Shown here: positions 1-11,494 of the stretch, piece after piece | Position numbering within the stretch: position 1 is the first letter of the stretch | How the letters are laid out: the number at the start of each line of letters is the position of its first letter | Source: Nilaparvata lugens | Taxonomy: Eukaryota > Arthropoda > Insecta > Hemiptera > Delphacidae | Assembly (NCBI RefSeq): GCF_014356525.2 | Contig: NC_052511.1 | Coordinates: 51,830,068-51,894,067 of the forward strand | Direction of reading: 5' to 3' | DNA: 64,000 nt | Notes under the pieces: model-generated | What the model was told of the DNA's origin: nothing | Seen by the model: only the letters and a program-made list of their open reading frames with translations | Database searches by the model: none | Translations under genes and position numbers: made by a program

Positions 1-291
1 TTCAACAATACTCAAAAGTTTTCAAGTTTTAGAAAATGTTATTTTAGGAATTCTTGATTCTGGTAAATGTCAATTCGTTATGAGCTAATTAGAGTTCAAA
101 TCAATTGACAAAAGCAAAACAAATCATACGATTAATGAACCGTGAACGCTACAGTTATTTTTATTCACATTTTTGTATTGGAATGTCATGATGGGATACT
201 CTCCAATATTTAACATTTATGTTCGTTATATTTATAATCAGCAAACACATACCGGTCCTGTAGTACATTTCTACAATTTTGTACACTTTAT
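1..291. other. AT-rich sequence, nothing recognised
   Basis: No repeat family, hairpin or protein-like open frame stands out in this stretch. It leads into a decayed family A MITE. Confidence 0.4.
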
Positions 292-618
292 AATCATAAT
301 GGCAATGTTTGATTAGCAATGGTATTGATATCCTTGTCTATCATTCAACAAAGCAGATAGTGCTATCTCCTTCTCGTTTTGCTCTGTTGCCAGATTGTCT
401 TTTAACAATGTAGAATTGATAATTAATTAACAAAATATTTCATCATAATCATTAAAATTCATTCTGAAATTATTGAAAAATATAACTTCTTGCTCAATAA
501 AATATAATACATTATTTTAAACGAGAATGAACAGTTAATATTACATCAATGAACCTGTATCAGCTACCGTCTATACAAGGCATTGACAAGACAGAGGATC
601 GGCAACGTTGTTCTGCTA
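292..618 (+). mobile_element. Family A MITE, long form, decayed
   Basis: The body matches the long copy at 43393-43757 base for base over long stretches, including the blocks CCTTGTCTATCATTCAACAA and CGGCAACGTTGTT. The left terminal inverted repeat is decayed and the right one is missing, so the element is truncated. The family has TIRs reading TATAGTGAGGTCCACGTTAT and no coding capacity. The TA at the ends fits a Tc1/mariner-type MITE, which is inference. Confidence 0.7.
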
Positions 619-633
619 TTATCACTATAGCAC

Positions 634-854
634 TATAGTGAGGTCCACGTTATAATGACAGTATTTGATCAACTTTGGTTTTGCTATATCCTTGTCTATC
701 ATTCGACAAAGCCGGTGGTACTATCCTTTTCTAGGTCAACACCGATGCCAATTATGTTTTTGACAATGTAGAAATATGATTAAATTATGCAGAGAATCGG
801 CATCACTATTCTTCTATCTTTAACCACTGCCATTATAACGTGGACCTCACTATA
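634..854 (+). mobile_element. Family A MITE, short form (~220 bp)
   Basis: Both termini are intact inverted repeats: TATAGTGAGGTCCACGTTAT at the left and its complement at the right. The interior is a shorter variant shared with the copy at 56996-57214. It lies a few bases from the truncated long copy, so this is a tandem or nested cluster. Confidence 0.85.
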
Positions 855-1397
855 GCACTAGTATTTTTTTGTACTATGTAGATGGTGGTTACATGTTTCA
901 GAAAAAACTGTACAAAATTGAATCATTCATACAACCTTAAACAATACTGATTGACACTATCTGACATCATTTTCACCGTATGGGGAAATACCAATACTTA
1001 ATCAATCTTTATTCAAGATAAGGCTACCATTTCTATTGATTTACGAGGTCTATTTATTTAATAGGTACACACGTACACTCTGAACAAATATTCAGCTATT
1101 TGAACAGCTACTGTGATTACATTCACGTCGTACTATTTATTGGACCTCAAAGGTTAATTACACTAATTTCTATGTCTGAATGCCTGTTTATGAGTAATTT
1201 GGGCATTAGTAATGGAAGAATGAACTTCCTATCAGCATAAAATCAGTCAACATAGAAAATCAACAAGCTTGGTTGGTCAGGAATTCAGTGGATTGATAAT
1301 AAATAGTTTAAAAGTAGACAGTAAAGTGTTTGTTTGCATCGTTTAGTATACAAAGGTTTATAGACGTATTCGATTGGAATTAGTATGCTCTTTTCCT
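855..1397. other. AT-rich sequence, nothing recognised
   Basis: Unique-looking sequence between a MITE and a tandem duplication. I see no coding or RNA signal. Confidence 0.35.
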
Positions 1398-1655
1398 GTT
1401 GTAATGAGCTCATTCAGAAATTTTTTAAAGGTTTGTTGTTTATTCAATGAATATTATTGGTCTACGAGGCTACGTCTGATTTTCAATTTCTCTTTTGCGT
1501 CTTATATTTTAAATTTACGTCCAATTGTTGTAATGAGCTCATTCAGAACTTTTTGAAGGTTTGTTGTTTATTCAATGAATTTTATTGGTCTACGAGGCTA
1601 CGTCTGATTTTCAATTTCTCTTTTGCGTCTTATATTTTAAATTTACGTCCAATTT
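1398..1655 (+). repeat. Tandem duplication, 2 x 129 bp
   Basis: Two adjacent copies start with GTTGTAATGAGCTCATTCAG at 1398 and 1527. They run in register for 129 bp and differ only by a few substitutions. The two short overlapping open frames here are the same sequence read twice and are not considered genes. Confidence 0.9.
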
Positions 1656-2508
1656 TTAATTTTTTTCTGGTTCTTTCGTGGTAATCACCCACTGCTATTG
1701 ATATACAGTACTATATTATATTTCTGGTTCAAAATTTTTCTCAATAACTCAATCTTTTCAAGTTCTGAGAGTTTATTGAATGTAATCATTCGATTATATT
1801 CGGTTTTTAATCAAATCAAATTTAGTCCAGGCGCTGGCTTACATTGAGCATACATGAGAGAGGCAGAGAATTTGACTTCGGATTATTGTTAGGGGGTCTT
1901 TAGTGTATATGAAACTCGATGTCGTCATGTCCCAGGGTGGTCGACAGCTTGGGGGGGGGGGAGGGGGGTAAGTAATAAAAAACGCGCGTTTATAAAATCG
2001 CCTGTCCTGCAGTTACTATTCATAGTACAGCTTTTAATTTTTTCTCAATATTATGTACACATAACAGGCTTTCAATGTGGTCCGATACATTTTTGCGATA
2101 AACCGCATAGTTTTCCCGTAAAAAAATAAAATATCTCGAAAAATGTATTTTTTTATTATGGACTTTTTGTTATTTCTCGAATATTCAAGTAATTAGCCGA
2201 CTTAGAGGAAAAGGCTCCCAATAAACGTTGTAGGCCGTTTCTTGTTGAATCCAATTATATATATAGTTCGAGGGTTTCGATCATAGATGCGGCGGTGGGA
2301 GGGGGATAAGTAGCACTGTTACGCTGCGGCGCGGCGTAATTCAAAATTTCTAGTTTATTCATTTCTGGACTGAAAAGTGGACTGAAATCAATTCAAGTGG
2401 ATAGCATAAACTATCATTTTCATTCATTCATAACTCAACAATCATTATCATTCATCCCATCATCATCACCTAGGCTTAAAATACTTCTAGAAAGTCGGCT
2501 TTGTAAAA
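1656..2508. other. Unique AT-rich stretch with homopolymer G runs
   Basis: Contains a G-rich run near 1951-1968 and a GC-rich patch near 2288-2335 with several CpG. No feature could be assigned. The G runs are homopolymer-type and may vary in length between alleles. Confidence 0.3.
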
Positions 2509-2775
2509 TAATAAATAAATAAAATACATCAGTAGTCCACATCCTATTCATCATCTACGCAGGGAGAATTCATGTAATTCATAAAACTTTCATATTTTTT
2601 GTATGTCAATTTGAATTGGAGTTTATTATAAATAATAAATAAATAAGTAAAATAATAAATGAATAAAATAATACATCAGTAGTCTACATCCTATTCATCA
2701 TCCACGCAGGGAGAATTCATGTAATTCATAAAACTTTCATATTTTTTTGTATGTTAATTTGAATTGGAGTTTATT
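2509..2775 (+). repeat. Tandem duplication, 147-bp period
   Basis: The blocks CATCCTATTCATCATC, CGCAGGGAGAATTCATG and TTTGAATTGGAGTTTATT recur 147 bp apart. AATAAATAAA-type runs join the copies, so slippage or unequal exchange between the runs is a likely origin. Confidence 0.85.
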
Positions 2776-3720
2776 TGGCATTCAATAAGGTTTTGAAAAT
2801 CAAACCGTTGTAAACCAATGCCATTGCGAAGAATTTATGAATATAATAATGGGATTTTTGACAATATCTCAAGTCTCTTCATTCATGATAATGATAAATA
2901 TTGTCAGGAATGTGAATGACAAATTCTCATATCCATTTCTAAAAGATGATTTATGAAATAGTCACCTCAATCACGATGAAGTCAATTACAACTTCAATTT
3001 TCAGCACTGTCCCTCAAACTTCATATTATTACAAGAGTGGGATGATTAACATAATAACCTATCAAACGTTGAAGCTGGGTTTTCGTTTATGCGTAAATGC
3101 CTTCCTCGATCACTACAGGGTGAGGATCTCAGATTATGTGAATTTCAATTTGTCTAAATAACCTAAAAAGATTATTGACAATTGAAATAACAAATTTGAC
3201 AAAAACAAATTTGAGATTTGACAATTTCTTAGTCTTTTTCATTCAATAAAAATAATATGATCAATTATGTTTTAATGGGGGGGGGGTTGATTTTATACTT
3301 CTAAATGGCAATATGTTGATATTATTAGAAATGTTCGATTCTAGAATTAATAAACACAAATAATGAGAAGTTATTTCATCAGATGATTTAGAACACTTGA
3401 AATTTGGACAATATGAATGTCAACAATGCTTGTCGCGGAAATTTACGCACAAACGAAAATACACCTTTAGTCTCTAGATGTCTCCAATAATATAATTCAA
3501 TAAAAAATCTTCAAACCCTACGTTTAAGCCTATATTTAGAGTAAAAACTTCTACATTTGTTGATAAACTTTTTTTAAAACATTTTGAGAAACTTGTGTGT
3601 ATTTTTGGCTTCAAAATTATCTGAAATAACTTGAATTTAGTCAAAGTGCGGTGATATTAAGTGCAATATTTGACTATAATTTAGTGTTTTAATCACTCTG
3701 AATTCAAAAATTCTAGCTCA
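2776..3720. other. AT-rich sequence, nothing recognised
   Basis: A single 71-residue frame at 2946-3161 has no recognisable domain. A G9 run lies near 3279. No repeat family could be assigned. Confidence 0.3.
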
Positions 3721-3985
3721 TATATATTTATGGACAGAAATTGAACTCTAACTTTCCACAGTAAGATATAACCTACTTTTTGGGAGATGTTATTCTTCAT
3801 CAAAATTTGGGAACAGAATAGTTTCGAGCTATGCCTGTTGTTCTATCCCGATCATATTCATAAGATTTTTGTAGTTTTATCAACAAATAAATAGATAGAT
3901 GAATAAATAAATGAATAAATAAATAGATAAATAAATAAATAGATGAATAAATAAATGAATAAATAAATAGATAAATAAATAAATT
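3721..3985 (+). mobile_element. Retroelement 3' end with (AAAT/AGAT)n tail
   Basis: The segment resembles those at 33700-33855 and 39965-40118: AACCT, then TTATCAAAAT, then a GG-AGA-AATAGT block, then a tail of AAAT units. Here the tail is a ~100-bp degenerate AAATAGATAAAT array (3885-3981). Common 3' structure with an A-rich tandem tail suggests a non-LTR element or SINE. The class is uncertain. Confidence 0.5.
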
Positions 3986-4333
3986 TGAGAGTTGAGTGTA
4001 AGAGAGGGCCGACAGCGCTCCAACTTCGCTATCTAGGGAAAATGAAGACAAACAATCTATTCTATTCTAATCTACATTACAGGATATTATACAGAGTATA
4101 TATACACCTATATCCAGAGTTCATATTTAGAGTATATACGACGTTATTCAAAGTATGTATCCACAGTATATACACACACCTATATTAAGAGAGTTAATAC
4201 ACCTACACTGCTCCAAATAAGTCTCAAGTCTGGCTGAAACGTGACTTAGCTGTAAACAGCGCGATTTTAAAGTCATCCGCCACTTCTGCCTTTGCCTGCC
4301 TGATGTGCACTTACCCCATCTGGGTACCTATAT

Positions 4334-4441
4334 ATAGTGCTACCAGACACCACTTTCAAATTGTCAGCATTGTTTGAATGGGAAGCATTGGTTGTATAAT
4401 AAATAAATGCTGACAGTTTGAGGTGAATCTGACTCATATAG
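4334..4441 (+). repeat. Family E hairpin element, unit 1
   Basis: An inverted repeat of about 100 bp. The left arm contains AAATTGTCAGCATT and the right arm AATGCTGACAGTTT. The loop contains a shared short block, GAATGGGAAGCATTG, that appears in either orientation in other copies. TATA steps flank the element. Confidence 0.7.
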
Positions 4442-4462
4442 CCTGTTCTACTCTGAACTCTG

Positions 4463-4567
4463 TACGGTGAGATTCATATTTTAACTGGCAGTGTTCCTTT
4501 ATAAATAACATCAATGCCTCCTATTCAAATAATGCTGACAGTGTTTAGAGTGGATCTCACTTATATA
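4463..4567 (+). repeat. Family E hairpin element, unit 2
   Basis: Left arm GTGAGATTCA...TTAACTGGCAGTGTT and right arm AATGCTGACAGTG...GGATCTCAC pair with a few mismatches. The loop holds ATCAATGCCTCC, conserved in copies at 13.1 and 44.4 kb. It sits about 20 bp from unit 1 in the same orientation. Confidence 0.75.
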
Positions 4568-6067
4568 GGTTTCCAGATGGGGTTCCTCAGTATGTATCAG
4601 GGCTCCCCAGGTTCAAAACAATGAATATTCTCTTCCATTCTCAGATCTCCCATTTATTTGTATGTATGTTGCACTCATCGGGCAATCTCTTTTTTAGCTC
4701 ATTCCTTCAATTTATATTTTCTCTTTATCAAATTCTCCATTCATTCGTCCCCATCTGCCACTCATCTATTTCTGTTTCATTCTCTCCTATCTTCATCATA
4801 CTTTCCATATAATCTTTTTAAATTTCAACTTTTCTTGCAATTCTCACACAAGAGCTCATCGGTGTATCTATTAAGTTTGTACCAATAAATATTAAAAACT
4901 GGATACTTCACAACTATTATTTCCATCTTAATATTTTATGAGTTCAAAAAATTTTTCAGCTTTTAAAACTATCCATTATTGTCTGGAATAATTCACAATT
5001 AATAGCATTTATTTTAAATATACTTACCATTGTTTGAATAAAAATATTCCATTTTAAATTATTAGCTTAAGATTTAGAAACAGTTACGGTAATTTACAAA
5101 CAGTTACGGTAAGTCTCTACTCCTACTGGCGAACAAATGTTTCACTTATGCCAGTAGTTCTTCACCTCCAGTCGTATTTTACAGATAGATGATATAGATA
5201 TTTAGAATAATAATTATTGTTTTTTTTTCTGAGTGTCACATCTTTGTAAAGTTTTTTGTGTTTTGGTGAAATAAATTGAATTGAATTGAATTGAAGTGGT
5301 CTGTGAATTCCACATGAATGTAAATCAACACCTGACTGGTTCGTTGTTCTCCCAATAATTGGTTCTACTGATAAATGTCTCCGTAGCCTATATTGCACCT
5401 TGTATGTATTAAAACTACTACTTGAAAATTGCATTTCATAGAAGATATTGAAACGAAAAATGAAATTTTTTGCTTCTAAATTATTGCTTCTACTGAAATG
5501 TCTAGTTGTTCAAAATTGAATTTCATAGAACATATTGAAAACAAAAATTAAGTTGTGGGGCCAAATTCATAATCATAGTTTGAGCGGAGATTGATCAACT
5601 GTTGGTTGAATTGAACTCTGGATAAAACATATTACAAAATGACCTTCAAGAAAACCTAGATTAGTGTTAAACCTTGATGGTGTAGGCTATATGGCTTTCG
5701 GCCCGTTTGCGTACACTCGGTTTAAACGGAGAAATGTCAGCTGTTCGTTTAATCCGCGTATGAAACACATTATGATGAATGCAATCATATCTACAAGTAA
5801 ACGTGGTTTAGTGTTAAACGTAGGTGGTGCATATGGCCCTTGGATTGTCAAGTATAGTGAATAATCTAAAGTACAGTAAATTAGAGTCTAATCTAAAATA
5901 GAGTAGAGTATCTCTTAGAGTAGAGTAGTAAAGTGTAGACGAAGTCAAGCAAAATTCAACACGAATTAATGTAGAGTAAAAAGAGTGTAGACAAATTTAA
6001 GCAAAATTAAACCCGGATTATTGGAAAATTTCATGGAATCAACAAGTATAGGTAGGCTTCAACTACA
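4568..6067. other. Largely unique sequence with minor repeats
   Basis: A CT-rich patch lies near 4620-4860. A 15-bp direct repeat, AAACAGTTACGGTAA, occurs at 5079 and 5098. A short (AATTG)n run occurs near 5272-5295. No coding region can be supported. Confidence 0.3.
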
Positions 6068-6352
6068 ATTGATTGATTGAGTACTTTATTTATGTAGATT
6101 ACAATATATACTGGCTTATACACTTATATACAATAGCTTACAATACAGCAAAATTATAGATGAATTTACATAATATAGACTAAGAAAATAATTATTGAAC
6201 TGTATATGATATGAAAAAGTAATTTGTAATATAATAACTATAGATAATTATATTGTAATGCATGTACATAAATTGGCGGAGCTTTGGACATATCAATGTC
6301 CATTCTTCGGAAAGAATATTAAAAATATCCTCCCCACTAACTCTCTACCAAA
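6068..6352 (-). mobile_element. Family G short retroelement
   Basis: Read on the minus strand the element starts TTTGGTAGAGAGTTAGTGGG and ends AATAAAGTACTCAATCAATC. It is one of seven copies in the window that share both ends, with a tandem TCAA tail. Uniform 5' ends argue for a full-length short non-autonomous retroelement rather than random LINE truncation. No clear pol III A and B boxes were found. Confidence 0.8.
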
Positions 6353-6784
6353 CAACGGAAATAAATAAAATCCTTAATCATTAATGAGACCTTGATAAGG
6401 CTGAAAGTAAACCCATAAAGCTTCCATCATTATTCAACGGTAATAACAGATCAAGCAAGTGCCTTTAACAATTTCAGAGGTTTTACATTCGTCACAATTG
6501 CCAGCTTTTGTAATTTAGAGCATTTCTCAGGTGAATGTCTAGCAATTTACCGTGTAGTGTAATAACTCAAGTTAGAATTGTGATAATTGTCACCTAGCTT
6601 CAATTATCCGACTGTACAGAGATGGATATTGTCACGATGAACACGTTTTATTGGCACAAATCACTCATGCTAACACACATCAGGTTTTCTAGGACACATG
6701 TGATGATACAGCTTATAAGGGGCGTATCCACCAGGCTTTTAAATCTAGGTGCTTATCTTTGAACTAGGTGGATGTATGATGATG

Positions 6785-6982
6785 TCACAAAATTCATATT
6801 CAGATTCATCAAACTATTATAAAACACTTAATTCAAATTCAGATTTATCAAATTATTATGAAACACTAGATTCAAATTCAAATTTATCAAATTATTATGA
6901 AACACTAGATTCGAATTAAAATTTATCAAATTATTATGGAACACTAGAATCAAATTCAAATTTATCAAACTGTTATGAAACA
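6785..6982 (+). repeat. Minisatellite, 39 bp x ~5
   Basis: Five consecutive units share TTTATCAAATTATTATG and AAACACTAGATTC. They are spaced 39 bp apart with a few substitutions per unit, the first unit being the most divergent. Confidence 0.9.
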
Positions 6983-7029
6983 AGTGTTAATTAATGTAAT
7001 CACTTTATTATTATTTATGACTGTATTAT

Positions 7030-7106
7030 TATGAGGTTGAGTGGTAGAGAGGACTTAAAAGTCCTAACTCCGCCTAATAAAGAATTTTTTCATTTCATTT
7101 CATTAT
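7030..7106 (+). mobile_element. Non-LTR retroelement 3' terminus
   Basis: Contains GGTTGAGTGGTAGAGAGGAC followed by a short hairpin around TTAAAAGTCCTAA, an AATAAAG signal and a (TTTCA)n tail. This is the usual look of a 5'-truncated insect non-LTR element. The 3985-4060 region has a related GAGTTGAGTGTAAGAGAGG block. Confidence 0.5.
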
Positions 7107-7483
7107 GAAGCAAGTAGTGTTGATAATGTTATCACCAGTTACTGGTGAAATTGATGCGTCAGTTTTGCTGATTTTCCTTCGAAAAGAGAAGGATCTATGT
7201 GGACGTGTTCAACATATTCTTTTGAAACAAAAAATGACACATTTTGGGGGGAAGCAATACTTTTTCTAGCGTACCGATAATATTACTGGTAATATGGCGA
7301 TGCAGGTAGGAAAGTGGAATAACCTATTTGGACTATTTGAGACAAAATTGAAAAATAAAAGAAGTTTTGAACAATAGCTTGTTTTTTCCCTTTTCTGAAT
7401 ATTGTATTGGTTTGCTTCATCCAATAAATGAATAAATAAAAAGTATACTGAGAAGGATATCATGTTAGTTTTTCCATTTACTT

Positions 7484-7550
7484 CCTCTTCTTCTTCTTCT
7501 TCCTCTTTTTCTTCTTCTTCTTTCTTCTTCTTCTTCTTCTTCCATTCTCT
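7484..7550 (+). repeat. (CTT)n microsatellite tract
   Basis: Pure pyrimidine tract of TTC/CTT triplets with C-rich interruptions. Confidence 0.9.
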
Positions 7551-8031
7551 TACTTATCCTATTCTTTTCTCATTTACCTATAAGAATAAGGACTATCAAA
7601 TATTCTGAAGCATGCAAGTTTATTTCATCGTATTTCACAACGAGGACGAAACTCTGATTAAACTTAGATTAGAAATCAATAAACCCAACTAGAACCTAAA
7701 CTAAGACCAAACTCCGATTAGAAACCAAACTGAACCTAAACCAACACTAAACTTAGATTAGGAACTCCAAATCTCAATTCACAATATTGAAAAACGTCCA
7801 AAAAGTGTAAAAATACCTAAACAGACAGTTCTAATCAATTTTCTGTCGCCACAGAGTTGAGAGCAGAACCTTGAAACGTTTCAGAAAATTCAGCCATTTG
7901 AGTGAATTTAGAGTGACGTTAAAATTTGTAAACGTCGTTCAACTGAGAAATACGAATGTCGCGGCAAGATGGAATCAATTGGGTGAGGATGACAAGATAT
8001 AGAGTGAGAGATGAGAAGAAAGAGAGAATTA

Positions 8032-8070
8032 AACAGAGAGAGAGAGAGAGAGAGTATGTCTGTGAGAGAA
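8032..8070 (+). repeat. (GA)n microsatellite
   Basis: An AGAG dinucleotide run of about 20 bases with flanking GA-rich sequence. Confidence 0.9.
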
Positions 8071-8267
8071 AGATAATTTTGTGTATGTGTGTGGGAAGAG
8101 GAGATTGGTTGAAGAAGACAGGACTCAAAACCTCCACTGGTGAAGAGGAAGGTAACCATAATTTCTTTAACAAATATTATTAAGCAGAGTTGTCAGTTGC
8201 GTATAGTGTCAGTCAAAAGTTCTCAGAAGACAGTTGTAGTTAGCTCGCAAAGAACTTTCATATTAAC

Positions 8268-8569
8268 ATGGAAGACAGACTAGATGTTCACACAGAACAG
8301 ACAGTCATTGGACAGGAGGTAAATCTACTTCAAAATAACAGTGAAATACTAGAAAAAGTTCGAGATACTTTGAAAAAACTACAGTGACAGTTTTTGAAGG
8401 ATGGGAGAGGGGGAAAGATGAGAAGGAGGAGGATGAGGAGGAGGAGGATGAAGAGGAGGAGGTAGGGAATGAGGAGGAAGAGACCTTCTACTCAATTTAT
8501 TCGAATTCTTTACTTCAAAAGCGTGAGGAACTTGAGTTGAATAAAAAAAAAGGATACAGGTTAGTATAG
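8268..8569 (+). pseudogene. Possible small coding region or broken gene, two frames
   Basis: An ATG in good animal context (AACATGG) opens a 39-residue frame ending at a TGA at 8385-8387. The peptide is charged and leucine-rich, with a coiled-coil-like last half ending in DTLKKLQ. A second frame overlaps the stop (8384-8569, no ATG, first codon GTG). It continues with a Glu/Asp/Lys-rich stretch and then a non-repetitive tail (FYSIYSNSLLQKREELEL). One frameshift would join them, so this may be a decayed gene, a spliced gene start or two chance frames. A CAGGAG followed by GTAAAT at 8313-8324 could be a splice donor. Upstream, TCAGT motifs could serve as arthropod initiators. No family was recognised. 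The acidic part coincides with a GAG/GAT-rich tract, which weakens the case. Confidence 0.3.
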
Positions 8570-8853
8570 TGACCGGTTACACATGTAAGACTCTAATCCA
8601 TGTCAATCTGGGTTTCAGATAAATTATGTAATATTATTACATCTTGCTACAATATTTTACTACTGGGAAAAGTTAGAGAAAGAAAAAGTGAATGAAGAAG
8701 TTGTGGGATGGAATGAGAAAGTGAAAGAAATGGGAGAAAAAATGTGGATTTTGTGCTTGAAATTACTAGAAAAAAATTGAAACAAAGTGAGGTTGGACAA
8801 GATTTTTTCAATAATAGAATGTTGTTATTTGAGATGTAAAAAGTGTTAATGTC

Positions 8854-8894
8854 AATTTACCTAGAATACAATACCAGTGTATTCTAGGTAAATT
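8854..8894. repeat. Perfect 17-bp hairpin with 7-nt loop
   Basis: AATTTACCTAGAATACA at 8854-8870 is exactly complementary to 8878-8894, with loop ATACCAG. It is followed by repeated AGTTAAT words. No U-rich terminator context applies in a eukaryote, and a role is unknown. Confidence 0.85.
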
Positions 8895-9144
8895 AGTTAA
8901 TGTTATAGTTAATGATCTATTAGTTAATTAGTTAATTATTATAGTTAATAATTAGTTAATGATCTGTAATATTATTTGTATAATGGAATTTGTCATGTAA
9001 GCGATATCATTGAATGAAAGTTGATTTGATTTGATTATGACTGTCAAGTTCAGTATCGACCAACTTTCTCAAAATAAAGAAAGGTTTAACGAATAACATA
9101 TTTATTCGTGAGACCTGGATCTATTAACATACATTTTTCTTTGT

Positions 9145-9281
9145 TAAATAATAATAATTATAATATCGAGTGACCTGGCTGGCTCAGGTCTGGTGTCAGA
9201 GTTTTCAGATCGCACCTGATCAATTTCAGGGCCTCTGACATGACTTAACAACTGTTTTTAGGCAGCCGGGACCGACGGCTC
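9145..9281 (-). mobile_element. SINE (family F), truncated
   Basis: On the minus strand it reads from GCCGTCGGTCCCGGCTGCC through a body with TCAGAGGCCCTGAAATTG to GAGCCAGCCAGGTCACTCG and an (ATT)n tail. The same unit is found at 29705-29844 and 42882-43351. The head with the pol III promoter is missing in this copy. Confidence 0.75.
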
Positions 9282-9553
9282 ATTGTTTATGAATTATGAA
9301 CGGATAGAAACCAAAATCAATCGAAAACGAATAGTTTTTTCATCTACAATTGGAAACAATTTTAAGTATTACTTGAATATTGAGGAGTATATTTTAAAAT
9401 TTCACAACACAAAATAGATTTCAATAATCGAAAAACCCGGAATATGAGTAGGCCTACTTACTATTTACTAACAGCAATGCTAATCATGAAAAATAGCCTA
9501 CTATTTCAGTAATAGCACGTGGTTGAAATTCTGCAACCAAAATAGAGTTATCT

Positions 9554-10271
9554 AAAGCTGCGTTTACACCAAAGTTATTAACAAAATGTTGATAACTTAA
9601 ACCTTATAGATTCTATTGATTGAACATAACTTATCATACACATGATGAACATTAACTTATGTGTTTATCAAGTTCCGTTCAATCTAATAGAATCTATTAG
9701 TATTAAGTTATTAACTTTTGTTAATAACTTAATCCTTATAGATTCTATTAGCTTGAACATAACTTATCATAGGCTACACATGATGGAACATAATTATGTG
9801 TTTGTCAAGTTCCGTTCAATCTAATAGAATCTATTATATTAAGTTATTAACATTTTGTTAATAACTTAATCCTTATAGATTCTATTAGCTTGAACATAAC
9901 TTATCATACACATGATGGAACATAATTATGTGTTTGTCAAGTTCCGTTCAATCTAATAGAATCAATAAGTATTAAGTTATTAACATTTTGTTAATAACTT
10001 AATCCTTATAGATTCTATTAGCTTGAACATAACTTATCATACACATGATGAACATTATGTGTTTATCAAGTTCCGTTCAATCCAATAGAATCTATAAAGA
10101 TTAGGTTATTAGCAAAATGTTAATAACTTAATCCTTATAGATTCTATTAGCTTGAACATAATATCATACACATGATGAACATTATGTGTTTATCAAGTTC
10201 CGTTCAATCCAATAGAATCTATATAAGGACGGAAAAATAAACATTTTGTTAATAACTTTGTTGAAACGCTG
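9554..10271 (+). repeat. Family C MITE amplified into five palindromic units
   Basis: The outer ends match the family C MITE: AAGCTGCGTTTACACCAAAG at the left, ACATTTTGTTAATAACTTTG at the right. The interior holds five repeats of a palindrome centred on CACATGATG...ATGTG. Centres are at 9641, 9779, 9911, 10044 and 10171, so the period shrinks from 138 to 127 bp. Each unit pairs CCTTATAGATTCTATTAG with its later complement. A simple MITE would contain one such unit (compare 11495-11663), so the interior was amplified locally. Confidence 0.9.
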
Positions 10272-11154
10272 AAACCAAAATAATAACCTAACCTAAAACC
10301 GAATAAAAATGAAACGTACTTACTAGTTGTTTATATTATGGAAATCACTGTAAATCTACCTCCAATTACGTCACAATTTTGAAAAATATTCACAACACCA
10401 CATAGAATTCAATCACTATAAACTTTAAATAGACATATTCAGTTTAATCACTATAAACTAACCACTATAAACCTATTACATGCGATGATCAAATAGTAAC
10501 TGACCTATTCGAGTCCAATGGGTATCCTATATGGACTCCCCATTAGGTAGCCTATATTATCTATTACCCTGTTATCTAGGCCTACTGATAGTACGGGTAT
10601 GTAAACAAAGAATTCCTATTCCTTGACTATGAGTCATGCGTTAGACAAGCCAGAGGTATTCCCTTCCCAGCACAATGACTGGAGCGCTCTCATAATAATG
10701 GAGCTATTAATAGGATTATAAATTTATAGCATTGTTGTTGATGATGATGTAATCGTTCCAGCAATAATAAAATACTGGAATTAGGAGTAATAAAACGTTT
10801 AGCGATACAAACAATTTCCAACAAAAACCCTGATATCTTATTCCTAATGTCCTTGGTAGATAAGCGTTATGTTTTGTACCTTGGGGCATAGAATAAACAA
10901 TATAGTATAGAAGTCCTCTTTGCTTGGGGTCAGAAAATAATGCATCAGAACACTAATGGGTTAATGGGCCTGTATAAATGAAAATGAAATGATTTTCTTC
11001 AAAAGTGAAAAGCTAATATTATCAGGCTCTGGAATGTTAAGTATCAAGATAATTTCCAAAATGTGTCTCTCGATTGTGTATTCTGATTATATTCTTTATC
11101 GGATCATGAGATAGTCCTATATTCATAATTTATTACTTTGATAATGTTAAATTG
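10272..11154. other. AT-rich sequence, nothing recognised
   Basis: No repeat of this window or protein-like frame found. Confidence 0.3.
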
Positions 11155-11280
11155 CGTACACACTTATGCGCCACAAACACACGAATTTCACTTTCCTTCA
11201 TCTGATGCTATGCTTATTATATCTATATCTTACAGTTTATTTACAAATATGTATTATATTGTTCATATATAAACACTCTA

Positions 11281-11493
11281 AAGGTAGGCGCACACAGATC
11301 GTCATCGGACGGACGGCACGCATCGGACGGATGGATAATTAGATTTGATGCATTGCTTTCAATTGGAGTGCTCATACCTATCCGCATGCGGATAGTTTTG
11401 CGCACTCCAATTGAAAACAATGCATCAAATCTAATCATCCGATCCGTCCGATGCGTGCCGTCCGTCCGATGACGATCTGTGTGCGCCTACCTT
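11281..11493. mobile_element. Family D near-perfect palindromic MITE, 213 bp
   Basis: Starts AAGGTAGGCGCACACAGATC and ends with the complement. It is symmetrical about 11386/11387, where CTATCCGCATGCGGATAG sits. Both ends are flanked by TA (11279-11280 and 11494-11495), consistent with a TA target duplication. Interior GGACGGACGG and GCATCGGACGGA blocks make it much more GC- and CpG-rich than its surroundings. There is no coding capacity. Confidence 0.9.
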
Positions 11494-11494
11494 T

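Noticed and set aside
3800..4051. Tyr/Ile-rich membrane-like protein on the minus strand
   Set aside because: Encoded by the AAATAGATAAAT tail array of a retroelement.
9554..10271. CRISPR-like regular repeats with spacers
   Set aside because: Units are full palindromes of 127-138 bp without unique spacers, and the ends match a MITE. The genome is eukaryotic.
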